A DNA stretch of 64,000 nucleotides, taken from assembly GCF_013044135.1 (NCBI RefSeq), contig NZ_JABEPP010000001.1, positions 1-64,000 on the forward strand, read 5' to 3'. The notes beneath the pieces are model-generated. The model searched no databases, was not told the origin of the DNA, and saw nothing but the letters and a program-made list of their open reading frames with translations. This document shows positions 46,220-56,172 of the stretch, in pieces. Positions within the stretch are counted from its first letter, which is position 1, and each line of letters begins with the position of its first letter. Source of the DNA: Enterovirga aerilata (GTDB taxonomy: Bacteria; Pseudomonadota; Alphaproteobacteria; Rhizobiales; Beijerinckiaceae). A program made the position numbers and the translations under genes.

Positions 46220-47067
46220 CCTCCCCCGCCCCGCAGAGCGGGCTCGAGGTGAAGTTCTGGGGCGTTCGCGGCTCCATCCCGGCCTGCGGGCCGCGCTTCG
46301 AGGAATATGGCGGCAACACTCCCTGCGTGGAGATACGCTGCGGCGGCCGCCTCGTCGTCGTGGATGCGGGAACGGGGCTCCAGGCCTTCGGAGTCGACCT
46401 CGCCGCGAACGCGCCGGCCGAGATCGACATCGTGCTGAGCCATCTGCATCTCGACCATGTCGGCGGGCTGCCCTTCTTCCGCCCGGCCTTGATGGCCGAC
46501 CGCCTCGTCCGGCTCCATTGCGGCAACCTGCGCGGCGAGACGGCCGAGGAGGCGCTGGACCGGCTCTTCTCGCCGCCGCTCTTCCCCGTGAGCCTGGGCC
46601 AGCTTCCGAGCGCCTTCGAACATGTGGGGTTCAAGGCGGGCGACACGCTCCGCCTCGGCGACGGGCTCGCCATCCGCACCATCCCGCTCAACCATCCGGG
46701 CGGCGCGACCGGGTACCGCTTCGACCATGGCGGGCGGGCGGTCTGCTACATCAGCGACATCGAGCACGAGGAGCCGTGGCCGCCGCCGGACCTCGCCGGC
46801 TTCGTCCGCGGCGCCGACCTCGTCATCTATGACGGCATGTTCTCAGAGACGGAGTATCTGCGCTGCCGTGGCTGGGGGCACTCCACCTGGGAGAAGGGGG
46901 TCGCGCTCTGCGATGCGGCGGGCGTCCAGGCGCTCGCGATCTTCCACCTGCACCCGCAGCACGACGACGCCTATCTCCGGAAGGTGGACGCCGAGATCAA
47001 GGTGCGGATGCCGGGCGGCTTCCTCGCCCGCGAGGGGCAGGTCATCCTCTTCCCGGCCGTGGAGTAA
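46216..47067 (+). CDS. MBL-fold metallo-hydrolase (PhnP/phosphodiesterase-like)
   Basis: A 283-residue metallo-hydrolase starting inside the end of the ABC-like gene (ATGA). The opening VKFWGVRGSIPACGPRFEEYGGNTPCVE is the hallmark of a group related to PhnP and cyclic phosphodiesterases, followed by DAGTGLQAFG, the zinc motif LSHLHLDHVGGLPFF, a late NHPGGATGYRF and DIEHEE and a terminal FHLHPQHDD. The metal site looks complete. Translational coupling suggests it works with the ABC-like protein; the substrate is unknown. Confidence 0.87.
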   Translation: MTSPAPQSGLEVKFWGVRGSIPACGPRFEEYGGNTPCVEIRCGGRLVVVDAGTGLQAFGVDLAANAPAEIDIVLSHLHLDHVGGLPFFRPALMADRLVRLHCGNLRGETAEEALDRLFSPPLFPVSLGQLPSAFEHVGFKAGDTLRLGDGLAIRTIPLNHPGGATGYRFDHGGRAVCYISDIEHEEPWPPPDLAGFVRGADLVIYDGMFSETEYLRCRGWGHSTWEKGVALCDAAGVQALAIFHLHPQHDDAYLRKVDAEIKVRMPGGFLAREGQVILFPAVE

Positions 47068-47121
47068 ATTCGCGCCCGGCGCGGAGCCGTGCTAGGAGCG
47101 CCGCCCTCCGAGGACCAGAGC

Positions 47122-48303
47122 ATGAATCCGATCTTCGCCGACCTGCCGACGACGGTCTTCGAGACCATGTCGCGCCTCGCCCGCGAGACCGGCGCCGTGA
47201 ATCTCGGCCAGGGCTTTCCGGACGATCCGGGCCCGGAGGATGTCCGGCGCAAAGCCGCCGAGGCCGTTGTCGGTGGCTGGAATCAGTATCCGCCCATGAT
47301 GGGCATTCCCGAGCTGCGGGAGGGGATCGCGCGCCACTACGCGCATTGGCAGGGGATGAGCTTCGACCCCGGCACGGAGGTCATGGTGACCTCCGGCGCC
47401 ACGGAGGCGCTCGCGGGCGCGCTCTTCGCGCTGATCGAGCCGGGCGACGAGGTCGTGCTCTTCGAGCCGATGTACGATGCCTATCTGCCGCTCGTGCGGC
47501 GGGCGGGCGGCGTCCCGCGCTTCGTGACGCTGACGCCGCCGCAATTCGGGCTGACGGAGGAGGCGCTTGCCGCCGCCTTTTCCGAGCGCACCAAGGTGGT
47601 CCTGTTCAACAACCCGCTCAATCCCGCCGCGACGGTCGCGTCCGCGGAGGACCTGGAGCTCCTCGCCCGGTTCTGCATCCGCTTCGGCGCGGTCGCGGTC
47701 TGCGACGAGGTCTGGGAGCACGTCGTCTTCGACGGGCGGCGGCACGTGCCGCTCATTTCGCTTCCCGGGATGCGCGAGCGGACGGTCAAGATCGGCTCCG
47801 CCGGCAAGATATTCAATCTGACGGGCTGGAAGGTCGGCTTCGTCTGCGCCTGCCCGGAGATCCTGCGGGTGCTCGCCAAGGCGCACCAGTTCCTCACCTT
47901 CACGACGCCGCCCAACCTGCAAGCCGCGGTCGCCTATGGGCTGGGTAAGGAGGACGGCCATTTCGAGGCGCTCCGGGCGGATCTCGCCCGCAGCCGCGAC
48001 CGCTTCACGGCGGGCCTCCGCGATCTCGGCTTCGCGGTCCTGCCTTCCGCCGGGACCTACTTCCTGAACATCGACATCGCGCCGCTCGGCGAGGCGGACG
48101 ACGTTTCCTTCTGCCGGCGCCTCGTGGAGGAGCACGGCGTCGCGGCGATCCCGGTCAGCGCCTTCTACGCGGAGCGGGCGGTCGCGAACCTCGTCCGGTT
48201 CTGCTTCGCCAAGCGCGACGAAACGCTCGACGCGGCACTGGAGCGACTCGCCGGCCTTGCCCGCGCGCGCGGCCTCGCTCCGAGCGGCGCGATAGCGGCC
48301 TGA
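47122..48303 (+). CDS. PLP-dependent class I/II aminotransferase (methionine/kynurenine type)
   Basis: A 393-residue fold-type I aminotransferase. NLGQGFPDDPGPEDVRRKAAEAV, YPPMMGIPELREGIARHY, VTSGATEAL, NNPLNPAATV and the lysine block GSAGKIFNLTGWKVGFV (Schiff-base lysine) fit the YbdL/kynurenine aminotransferase group that acts on methionine and aromatic amino acids. GAGGA lies before the ATG at 47122. Exact substrate cannot be fixed. It follows the metallo-hydrolase by 54 bp on the same strand. Confidence 0.88.
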   Translation: MNPIFADLPTTVFETMSRLARETGAVNLGQGFPDDPGPEDVRRKAAEAVVGGWNQYPPMMGIPELREGIARHYAHWQGMSFDPGTEVMVTSGATEALAGALFALIEPGDEVVLFEPMYDAYLPLVRRAGGVPRFVTLTPPQFGLTEEALAAAFSERTKVVLFNNPLNPAATVASAEDLELLARFCIRFGAVAVCDEVWEHVVFDGRRHVPLISLPGMRERTVKIGSAGKIFNLTGWKVGFVCACPEILRVLAKAHQFLTFTTPPNLQAAVAYGLGKEDGHFEALRADLARSRDRFTAGLRDLGFAVLPSAGTYFLNIDIAPLGEADDVSFCRRLVEEHGVAAIPVSAFYAERAVANLVRFCFAKRDETLDAALERLAGLARARGLAPSGAIAA

Positions 48304-48385
48304 CGGCGCTTCGGACCAGGAAGCTCGCAGCGCCTCGGCGAACCAAGCGGCGCAGTCCAAAGCCGACCCGGCTGCTTGGCACGCG

Positions 48386-51300
48386 TCACTCAGCGGCCAC
48401 CCGCGCGACATGCACGCGGGATAGGAGCGCCCGCAATGCGGCGGGCTTGAGCGGTTTGTTCAGGATGCTGACGTCCTGCTCGGCGGCGCGCTCCCGGAGT
48501 TCCGGGGAGCGGTCGGCCGTGACGAGAACCGCGGGCAGGTCGAAGCCGATCTCCTCCCGGACGGCGGCGATGGCCGAAAGCCCTTCGCCGTCGTCCAGGT
48601 GGTAGTCCGCGATCACGATCTCCGGCTCGCCCGCCGCGTGCACGCGCCCGCGCGCCTCCTCGATCGAGGTGGCGGTGACGACCTCGCAGCCCCAGCCCTT
48701 CAGAAGCCGCGCCATCCCGTCGAGCACCGCGGGCTCGTTGTCGATGGCGAGCACGACCATGCGCTGCAGCGGCGCGATCTGCGGACGGCGCGCCGTGGCG
48801 GGCGGTTCGGGCGCGCTGGACGGCTCGGCCCGGACCGCCGGCAGGGTCACGCTGAACACCGAGCCCCGGTCCGGCTCCGACTTGAGCCCGATTTCCGCCC
48901 CGAGGGTCTTGGCGATGCGCTCGACGATGGAGAGGCCGAGCCCGAGACCGCGGGCGGCCTTGGCGCCGGCCGAAAGGCGGCGGAACTCGCGAAAAATGGT
49001 CTTCTGCTGAGAGGCCGGGATGCCCATTCCCGTGTCCCAGACCTCGATCCTGGCCTGCGCGCCGCTGCGCCGCACGCCGACCAGAACGCGCCCGTTGGGC
49101 GTGTATTTCACCGCGTTGGAGACGAGGTTCTGGAGGAGCCGCCGCAGGAGCTGCCGGTCCGCCCTGACCGCGAGCCCTGTCCGCATGAAGGTGAGCTTCA
49201 GGTTCTTGGCCTCGGCAAGCGGGCCGAACTCGCGCGCGAGCTGCCGGAACAGCTCGTCGAGCTTGACCGTGGACCATTGCGGCCTGAGCGCGCCCGTATC
49301 GAGCCGCGAAATGTCGAGAAGCGTGGTGAGGATCTCCTCGACCGCATCGAGAGAGGCGTCGACGTTCTCCGCGAGGGAGCGCTCCTCCGGATCGGTCGTC
49401 CGCTCGGCCAGCGAGGTCGCGTAGAGGCGCGCCGCATTGAGCGGCTGCAGGATGTCGTGGCTGGCCGCCGCCAGGAAGCGTGTCTTGGAGGCGTTCGCCT
49501 CGTCGGCGAGCTTCTTGGCGCGGGTCAGCTCCTCGTTCAGCCGCGTCAGCTCCTCGGTTCTCTCGCGGACGCGCTGCTCAAGCGTCTCGTTCTCCCGCTC
49601 GCGCTCCTGCTCCTGAGCGAAGAGGTCCGTCACGTCCGTATAGGTATTGACGAGGCCACCTCCCGGGAGTCGGTTCGACCGGACCGAGATGACCCGTCCG
49701 CTGGGATAGAGCTTCACGCGGACCGGGCCGGGATCGTGCATGACGCTGTGCAGCCGCATGGCCACGAGATCGTCCACGTTGCCCGGTCCATAGGCGCCGC
49801 GCTCGGCATTCACCCGGATGATCTCCTCCATGCCGACCCCGATCCGGATGAGCTCCGGCGGGAAGCCGTAGAGGTCGATGAAGGCCTGGTTCCAGGTCAG
49901 CAGCCGGAGGTCCTTGTCGAGCACCGTGATGCCCTGCTGGGCATGGTCGATGGCGTGCTGCAGGAGGTCCCGGTCGTGCTGCAGGGCGGCTGAGGCTTCG
50001 TCGAGGAGCCGGAGCGCGGCGCGGGTCGAGAGGTTGCCCCGGCGCAGCACGAGCGAGAGCGCCAGCCGCGAGGAGGCTGCCCCGATCGCCGAGGCGAGCA
50101 GGTGCTCGGCATAGCGGAGGAAGTGGATGTCCGCCTCGGCCTGCTGGTCGAGCACCATGCCGCGCGAGCGCGCGAAGCCGGCAAAGGAGCGCCGCGTCCG
50201 GTCCTCGCCGAGAAAGCGTCCGACCGCGCGGCTGAGCTCGTCCACGCTGACGCTGGCGCGCAGGAGCCGCATCGTCGGCGCGATCGGCATCCGGTTCTCG
50301 CCCATGAATGCCGCGGCCTGCAGCCGCTCCAGGGCGTTCGCCGGCCGGGCCAGCGAGAACCCGATATAGGCGATGAGGTTGAGGGCGAGGCTCCAGACGA
50401 TGCCATGCGTCAGCTGCGGAAGGTCCAGACCCGCGATCGCGGTCGGCCGCAGCCCCGCGAGGCCGAAGGGCCCCTCGGCAAGCAGGACGGAGGAGGCCGG
50501 ATCGTCGATCATGGTCGGCAGGAGCAGCGTGTAGGCCCAGGTGACGATGCCGACCACGAGCCCGGCCGTCGCGCCCTGAGCGGTGGCGCGGCGCCAGAAC
50601 AGCCCGCCCAGAAAAGCCGGGGCGATCTGCGCCACGGCCGCGAAGGAAAGAAGGCCGATCGCCGCGAGTTCCGCGTCTCCCGCGAGCCGGTAATAGGCAT
50701 AGGCCAGGAGAGTCAGCGCGACGATGGAGATGCGCCGGACGAGAAGCAGGAAGCGGCCGAGATTGGGCGCCTCCGCACCCGGGAGGGCTTCGCCCGAGAA
50801 GCCGCGGCGCCGCAGGACGAGGGGCATCACGAGGTGGTTGGCGATCATCACCGAGACCGCGATCGTCTCGACGATCACCATGGCGGTGGCGGCCGAGAGC
50901 CCCCCGATGAAGGTGATGAGCGCGACCGTGCCCGATCCGCCATGGAGGGGGAGGAGCAGCACCGTCATGTCCCGGTCCACACCCTGGCCCGGGAAGAGAT
51001 GGAGGCCCGCAAGCGCGAGCGGCACCACGAAGACGTTGATCGCGACCAGGTAGAGCGGGAACAGCCAGACGGCGCGGCGCAGGTCCTCCGGGCCCCGGTT
51101 TTCCACGACCATCATGTGGAACTGGCGCGGGAGCAGCAGGGCGGCCGATGCGGAAATCAGCAGCATGGCCGCGTAGCTGATCGGGTCGGCCGTGGGGCCG
51201 AGGAGATCGAGCGCATATCCGGACTTGCCGAGGCGCGCGACCATGTCCGTGAAGCCGTCGAACATCCAATAGACGACGAAGAAGCCGACGAGCAGGAAGG

Positions 51301-51916
51301 CGCCGAGCTTGACGAGCGATTCGAGCGCGATGGCGAGCACCATCCCGTTCTGGTGCTCGGTCGCATCGGCGTGGCGCGTGCCGAAGGCGACCGAGAAGCC
51401 TGCGAGCAGGATCGCGACGAGGAGGGCGATGTCGCCCAGGAGCGGGGTCCCCGTGGCCTCCCGGGTCTCGGCCGCGAGCAGCACCTCGACGGAGGCCGAC
51501 ACGGCCTTGAGCTGCAGCGCGATATAGGGCAGCGCGCCGATGACCGCGATGATGCAGACGAGCGCGGCGACGCGTTCGCTCTTGCCGTAGCGGGCCGCCA
51601 CGAAATCCGCGACCGAGGTGATGTTCTGCGCCTTTGCGATGCGGATCACGCGCGCGATAAGCGGACAGCCGAGGCAGATCAGCAGGATTGGCCCGATATA
51701 GATCGCCAGGAAGTTCAGGCCTGCCCGGCTCGCGAGCCCGACCGAGCCGTAGAAGGTCCAGGAGGTGCAGTAGACGGCGAGCGCCAGCGCATAGACCGTG
51801 GGACCCCAGCGCCGCCGCATGACGCGGCGGCCGGAATGGTCGCCCCAATGCGCCACCGCGAACAGGAGGCAGAGATAGACGAGGGCCGAGAGAAAAACGG
51901 CCCAGCTCGCAATCAT
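48386..51916 (-). CDS. Hybrid histidine kinase fused to a sodium/solute symporter-like sensor
   Basis: A 1176-residue membrane sensor. Residues about 5-520 form a 12-13 helix SLC5/PutP-like domain (for example MVLAIALESLVKLGAF and IGGLSAATAMVIVETIAV). A linker follows, then a PAS domain (about 650-765), a coiled coil (765-810), the phosphorylated histidine 820 in LAAASHDILQPLNAARL, the ATPase domain with NLVSNAVKYTPNG, DTGMGIP and GLGLGLSIV, and a receiver (1050-1176) with D1104 and K1154. CbrA-like kinases share the transporter-kinase design, so the membrane part may sense or take up a nutrient. No partner regulator is adjacent. Confidence 0.92.
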   Translation of the reverse strand: MIASWAVFLSALVYLCLLFAVAHWGDHSGRRVMRRRWGPTVYALALAVYCTSWTFYGSVGLASRAGLNFLAIYIGPILLICLGCPLIARVIRIAKAQNITSVADFVAARYGKSERVAALVCIIAVIGALPYIALQLKAVSASVEVLLAAETREATGTPLLGDIALLVAILLAGFSVAFGTRHADATEHQNGMVLAIALESLVKLGAFLLVGFFVVYWMFDGFTDMVARLGKSGYALDLLGPTADPISYAAMLLISASAALLLPRQFHMMVVENRGPEDLRRAVWLFPLYLVAINVFVVPLALAGLHLFPGQGVDRDMTVLLLPLHGGSGTVALITFIGGLSAATAMVIVETIAVSVMIANHLVMPLVLRRRGFSGEALPGAEAPNLGRFLLLVRRISIVALTLLAYAYYRLAGDAELAAIGLLSFAAVAQIAPAFLGGLFWRRATAQGATAGLVVGIVTWAYTLLLPTMIDDPASSVLLAEGPFGLAGLRPTAIAGLDLPQLTHGIVWSLALNLIAYIGFSLARPANALERLQAAAFMGENRMPIAPTMRLLRASVSVDELSRAVGRFLGEDRTRRSFAGFARSRGMVLDQQAEADIHFLRYAEHLLASAIGAASSRLALSLVLRRGNLSTRAALRLLDEASAALQHDRDLLQHAIDHAQQGITVLDKDLRLLTWNQAFIDLYGFPPELIRIGVGMEEIIRVNAERGAYGPGNVDDLVAMRLHSVMHDPGPVRVKLYPSGRVISVRSNRLPGGGLVNTYTDVTDLFAQEQERERENETLEQRVRERTEELTRLNEELTRAKKLADEANASKTRFLAAASHDILQPLNAARLYATSLAERTTDPEERSLAENVDASLDAVEEILTTLLDISRLDTGALRPQWSTVKLDELFRQLAREFGPLAEAKNLKLTFMRTGLAVRADRQLLRRLLQNLVSNAVKYTPNGRVLVGVRRSGAQARIEVWDTGMGIPASQQKTIFREFRRLSAGAKAARGLGLGLSIVERIAKTLGAEIGLKSEPDRGSVFSVTLPAVRAEPSSAPEPPATARRPQIAPLQRMVVLAIDNEPAVLDGMARLLKGWGCEVVTATSIEEARGRVHAAGEPEIVIADYHLDDGEGLSAIAAVREEIGFDLPAVLVTADRSPELRERAAEQDVSILNKPLKPAALRALLSRVHVARVAAE

Positions 51917-52022
51917 GGTCGGAACCTGGCGCTCACAGCCTTGATCCTACCGGCGCTTGCGAAACGAGGCCAATCCAGGAACATGGCCCCTTCCACTCGC
52001 CTAACCATTGCGGAGCGCGCCG

Positions 52023-52448
52023 ATGCTCGAGGAATTCAAGAAGTTCGCGTTGAGGGGCAACGTCGTCGATCTCGCGATCGGCGTCATCATCGGCGCGGCG
52101 TTCAGCCGGATCGTCGACTCGGTCGTAGGCGACATCTTCATGCCCATCATCGGCGCCGTGACCGGGGGCCTCGACTTCTCGAACTACTACACCCCGCTGT
52201 CCAGCACCGTGCAGCAGGGGGTGGCCTATATCGACGCCAAGAAGCAGGGCGCCGTGCTCGGCTGGGGCAACTTCATCACGGTCGCGATCAACTTCGTGAT
52301 CATCGCCTTCGTGCTCTTCATGGTGATCCGGGGGCTCAACCGGCTGAAGCTCCGCAGCGAGGCGGCGCCCGAGACGCCCGCCGACGTGAGGCTGCTCGCG
52401 GAGATCAGGGACATCCTCGCCTCCCGCGAGGCTCCGCTTCGACAATAG
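52023..52448 (+). CDS. mscL: Large-conductance mechanosensitive channel
   Basis: A 141-residue inner-membrane channel that opens on hypo-osmotic shock. The conserved start [21 protein letters not shown] holds the amino helix and first membrane helix, followed by the periplasmic loop and second helix ([17 protein letters not shown]) and the charged cytoplasmic bundle. GGAG precedes the ATG at 52023; a TTG five codons upstream is open. It stands alone between the kinase and the aminotransferase. Confidence 0.95.
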   Translation: MLEEFKKFALRGNVVDLAIGVIIGAAFSRIVDSVVGDIFMPIIGAVTGGLDFSNYYTPLSSTVQQGVAYIDAKKQGAVLGWGNFITVAINFVIIAFVLFMVIRGLNRLKLRSEAAPETPADVRLLAEIRDILASREAPLRQ

Positions 52449-52551
52449 ATCGGCGCGGCGAATGGCATCCATCAGCGCTTTTGGCTGAACCCGGGCCCGC
52501 TGGCCTGCTAGAAGGAGCGCTTCGCTCCCGACCAGCAGGTCCGCCGACCCG

Positions 52552-53769
52552 ATGAACGCCGTTCCCATGTCCCTCCGCGCCGGCATCCGCCCGGAGGTCG
52601 AGCGCATGCCGGAGAGCGGCATCGTGGAGGTGGCGAATTACGGGCGCGGCCGCGATGGGCTCATTCCGCTCTGGATTGGTGAGGGGCACCGGCCGACGCC
52701 CGCCTTCATCGCGGAAGCGGCGAGCCGCGCGCTTGCCGCGGGCGAGACCTTCTACACTTGGCAGCGCGGCATCCCGGAGCTGCGGGAGGCCATCGCCCGC
52801 TATACGGGCCGGCTTTTCGGCCGCGCCTTCGATCCCGAGCGCTTCTACGTCACGGTCGGCGGGATGCATGCGCTGCAGATGGCGATGCGCATCGTCTCGG
52901 GTCCCGGCGACGAGGTGATCGTGCCGACACCCGCGTGGCCCAATTTCGAGGCCGCCGTCGGGGTGAACGGCGCAAGGGCCGTCGCCCTCCCCATGATCCC
53001 GGGCCCGGACGGTTGGGTGCTCGACCTCGGCCGGCTGGAGGCCGCGATCACGCCGCGGACGCGGGCGCTCGTGATCAACTCCCCGTCGAACCCGACCGGC
53101 TGGACAGCCTCGCGCGACGACCTCGTGCGCATCCTCCATCTCGCCCGCCGGCACGGGCTATGGATCGTGGCCGACGAGATATACCAGCGCTTCGTCTGGG
53201 ACCCGGGGCTCGGCGCAGAGACGGGCCGTACCCCCTCCTTCCACGACGTCATGGAGGAGGATGAGAGGATCCTGTTCCTGCAGACCTTCTCCAAGAACTG
53301 GGCCATGACCGGATGGCGCATCGGCTGGCTCGAGGCTCCACCCGAGCTCGGCCCGGTGATCGAGAACCTCGTTCAGTACACGACCTCCGGCGTGCCGGCC
53401 TTCCTGCAGCGGGCAGCGGTCGTGGCCCTGGAGGAGGGGGAGGGGCTCGTCGAGGAGCATATCGCGCTCGCCCGGCACAACCGGCAGATCGTGTGCGAGG
53501 GGCTGCGCGCCACGAACGTCGTCGAGCTTCCCTCGCCGCCTGGCGCCTTCTATGCCTTCTTCGGCGTGGACGGTGTGAGCGACACCCGGCGTCTCGCGCT
53601 CGATCTGATCGACCACGCCAATGTCGGGCTCGCGCCCGGGACGGCCTTCGGGGCGGGCGGCGCCGCCTATCTCAGGCTCTGCTTTCTCCGCGATACCGCC
53701 GTGCTGGAGGAAGCCATCGGTCGGCTCGCCGCCGCTTTGCCGAGACTTGCTTCCCGACGTGCCGCCTGA
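52552..53769 (+). CDS. PLP-dependent class I/II aminotransferase (aspartate-type)
   Basis: A 405-residue fold-type I enzyme, distinct from the one at 47122. GHRPTPAFIAEAASRAL, YTWQRGIPELREAIARY, VTVGGMHALQ, VINSPSNPTGW, ADEIYQRF and the lysine block LQTFSKNWAMTGWRIGWLE are intact. It is nearest the general aspartate/aromatic-like group. The substrate is not evident and the neighbours (mscL, AmpD) give no clue. Confidence 0.88.
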   Translation: MNAVPMSLRAGIRPEVERMPESGIVEVANYGRGRDGLIPLWIGEGHRPTPAFIAEAASRALAAGETFYTWQRGIPELREAIARYTGRLFGRAFDPERFYVTVGGMHALQMAMRIVSGPGDEVIVPTPAWPNFEAAVGVNGARAVALPMIPGPDGWVLDLGRLEAAITPRTRALVINSPSNPTGWTASRDDLVRILHLARRHGLWIVADEIYQRFVWDPGLGAETGRTPSFHDVMEEDERILFLQTFSKNWAMTGWRIGWLEAPPELGPVIENLVQYTTSGVPAFLQRAAVVALEEGEGLVEEHIALARHNRQIVCEGLRATNVVELPSPPGAFYAFFGVDGVSDTRRLALDLIDHANVGLAPGTAFGAGGAAYLRLCFLRDTAVLEEAIGRLAAALPRLASRRAA

Positions 53770-53772
53770 CCG

Positions 53773-54540
53773 TCAGCCCGGCCGGCTCGCGATGAGGTTC
53801 CGCAGGGTCGCCAAGGTCGAACTGTCGACGACCCCGTCGACCCGCGCTGGCCGAAAGTGGCGCTGGAAGGCGGTCACCACCTGACGGGTCGGCTCGTCAT
53901 AGGTCCCACTCGCCTGGAGGCTGTAGCCGTAGAAGGCGAGCGCATCCTGCAGCGCTTCGACCTCCGGTCCCGTATCGCCCGGCTGGAGCATGACCTCGCC
54001 GGTCGGAGGCTGCGGTGCCACCCAATGGCCGATTCCGGCCTCGGCCAGCCTGTCCCACGGAAACAGCTCGCCCGGATCCTCCTTGCGCGATGGCGCGACG
54101 TCGGAATGGGCGAGGACGCGCTCGGGCACGATGCCCCAGTGGTCCACGATCGCCCGGCAGAGCTCGATCACGGACGTGATCTGCTCTTCCGGATAGGGCG
54201 GCAGGCCGCCTTCATGGCCCGGGTTCACGATCTCGATCCCGATCGAGCACGAATTGATGTCCGTCTCGCCGGCCCAGTAGCTCACGCCGGCGTGGTGGGC
54301 GCGCCGGTCCTCCGGCACGAGCTGGACGACCGTCCCGTCCTCCAGAACGACGTAGTGGGCCGACACCTCGGCGGCAGGGTCGCGCAGGCGCTGCAGCGCC
54401 ATCTCCGCCGTCGGCATGCCCGTGTAGTGGAGCAGGAGGAGGTCCGGCCGGCGTCCGCCGCGGCGCTCGCCGTGATTCGGCGACGGGACGAAGCGCGAGA
54501 CGATCGCCCCCGGTTCTCCGTCAGGCGGCCTGCCGCTCAC
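53773..54540 (-). CDS. N-acetylmuramoyl-L-alanine amidase, AmpD-like with peptidoglycan-binding domain
   Basis: A 255-residue amidase_2 enzyme. The zinc histidine 38 (LLLHYTGM), GTVVQLVPEDRRAHHAG, NSCSIGIEIVNPG and the late LAHSDVAPSRKEDPGELFPW block form the active site. A PG_binding_1 domain (about 185-250: GDTGPEVEALQDALAFYGY) follows. No signal peptide is visible, so it resembles cytoplasmic AmpD that recycles anhydromuropeptides, yet the binding domain is more usual in secreted AmiD-type forms. It overlaps the TerB-DnaJ gene by 20 bp. Confidence 0.87.
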   Translation of the reverse strand: MSGRPPDGEPGAIVSRFVPSPNHGERRGGRRPDLLLLHYTGMPTAEMALQRLRDPAAEVSAHYVVLEDGTVVQLVPEDRRAHHAGVSYWAGETDINSCSIGIEIVNPGHEGGLPPYPEEQITSVIELCRAIVDHWGIVPERVLAHSDVAPSRKEDPGELFPWDRLAEAGIGHWVAPQPPTGEVMLQPGDTGPEVEALQDALAFYGYSLQASGTYDEPTRQVVTAFQRHFRPARVDGVVDSSTLATLRNLIASRPG

Positions 54541-55240
54541 GCTCGATCCGGTCCCAGGCCGCGTTGATGGCGCTCAGCCTGTCATTGGCGATCTTCACCG
54601 CCTCTGGAGGCAGGCCGCGGGCGATCTCCCGGTCGGGATGCGTGTCCGCGACGAGCTGCCGGTACCGGCGGCGCAGCTCCTCGTAGCTGGCCGAGCGGTC
54701 CACCCCGAGCACGCGATAGGGATCGTCGGGCAGCACCACATGGCGGGCGAGTGCGGCCTCGAACCAGGCCTCGTCCCGGCCGAAGATGCGGGCGACCTCA
54801 CGGAGATAGGCGATCTCCGCCTCGTGGACTGCATGGTCCGCCTGCGCGATCAGGAACAGCCCGTCCACGATGTCGTCTAGGAGCGCGGGCTCGTCCGCAA
54901 GAAGCTTCGCGAGCTGGGCCGCATAGGCCTGGAACCCGTCCGTCGTGGCCTGAGCGAGCCGGAACAGCCGCTCGACGCTGGCGCGGTCCTCGTCGGGGAC
55001 GACCACCACGCGGGAGAAGGCCTCGACCTCCGAGCAGGCGACGACGCCATCGGCACGGGCCATCTTGGCGGAGAGGGCGACAAGCCCGGTCGTCAGAACG
55101 ACGTCCCGCGGCGCGGGGCCGAAGGGCGAACCCTCACGGTCGATGAGGTAGTGACCGGCGAACGCGCCGAGCAAGCCCCCGATCGGTCCACCGATCGCAA
55201 GGCCGAAACCTGCTCCGCCGAGCTTGCCCCAGATGGACAT
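54521..55240 (-). CDS. TerB-DnaJ protein (DjlA-like)
   Basis: A 239-residue protein. A glycine-rich, membrane-like amino end (GGAGFGLAIGGPIGGLLGAFAGH, split by charged ends) leads to a TerB-like helical domain (about 45-155) and a carboxy J-domain (172-235) with the HPD motif at 201-203. Its layout matches DjlA, a membrane-anchored DnaK co-chaperone. It is the first gene of a pair with the amidase. Confidence 0.86.
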   Translation of the reverse strand: MSIWGKLGGAGFGLAIGGPIGGLLGAFAGHYLIDREGSPFGPAPRDVVLTTGLVALSAKMARADGVVACSEVEAFSRVVVVPDEDRASVERLFRLAQATTDGFQAYAAQLAKLLADEPALLDDIVDGLFLIAQADHAVHEAEIAYLREVARIFGRDEAWFEAALARHVVLPDDPYRVLGVDRSASYEELRRRYRQLVADTHPDREIARGLPPEAVKIANDRLSAINAAWDRIERERQAA

Positions 55241-55305
55241 GAACGGCGCAATAGCAAAGCGGCATCCCGGCGCAAAGCCTGCCGGGATGCCGGAACGTCA
55301 GCTGG

Positions 55306-55575
55306 TCAGCGGCAATACACGTTGCCGTAGTAGTCCGTGTAGGTGCCGCGCGGGCAGGGTGCGGTCGCAGCACCCACGAGCGCGCCGCCCGCGGCGCCGA
55401 TCGCCGCGCCGGCCAGCGTGCCGCCCACGCGTCCCCCGGAAGCCGCCGCCCCGATCGCTGCGCCCGTCGCGCCGCCGATCAGCGCGCCGCCGCCCGCCCG
55501 CTCCTCCGGGGTGTAGCAGCCGCCAAGCGACAGGGCGATCGCGCCCGCGAGCGTGAGGGGAATGATCTTCCTCAT
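55306..55575 (-). CDS. Small glycine-zipper lipoprotein
   Basis: An 89-residue predicted lipoprotein. The signal MRKIIPLTLAGAIALSLGGC has a lipobox (SLGGC), followed by a glycine-zipper region (GGGALIGGATGAAIGAAASGG, then AGAAIGAAGGALVG) and a short end with two cysteines (PCPRGTYTDYYGNVYCR). GAGGAAT precedes ATG 55575. Such proteins are common envelope components of unknown role in alphaproteobacteria. Confidence 0.8.
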   Translation of the reverse strand: MRKIIPLTLAGAIALSLGGCYTPEERAGGGALIGGATGAAIGAAASGGRVGGTLAGAAIGAAGGALVGAATAPCPRGTYTDYYGNVYCR

Positions 55576-55734
55576 ATGAGCTATTCCTCGTTTGGTCGCC
55601 GCTTTTCGCGGGAGCTTGGCCATACGGCCTTTCGAACTCGGCTGTCATGCAAACGTTCCGGCAAGTCGTGGAAAACGGCCAAGCTTGGTGTGCCGATGGT
55701 TCACATTCGACCGACGGTGTCTCTCGTCTGCGCC

Positions 55735-55762
55735 TTGACGGCCCGCCCCGGCGCCCTCAGAT
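55735..55762 (+). promoter_or_regulatory. Promoter candidate of rnpB
   Basis: TTGACG at 55735-55740 is a good -35 box. The spacing puts the -10 at about 55757-55762 (TCAGAT), a weak match usual for GC-rich alphaproteobacteria. Transcription would start near 55769, which is where the first RNase P helix begins. The rest of the gap from 55576 holds nothing else I recognise. Confidence 0.5.
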
Positions 55763-55769
55763 CACTTGC

Positions 55770-56156
<387 letters not shown>

Positions 56157-56172
56157 CTTCTCGCAGCTCCGG

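Noticed and set aside
50102-52555. 817-codon open frame on the plus strand across the hybrid kinase and mscL
   Set aside because: It is antisense to the kinase and out of frame with mscL, and reads as repetitive Arg/Glu/His sequence.
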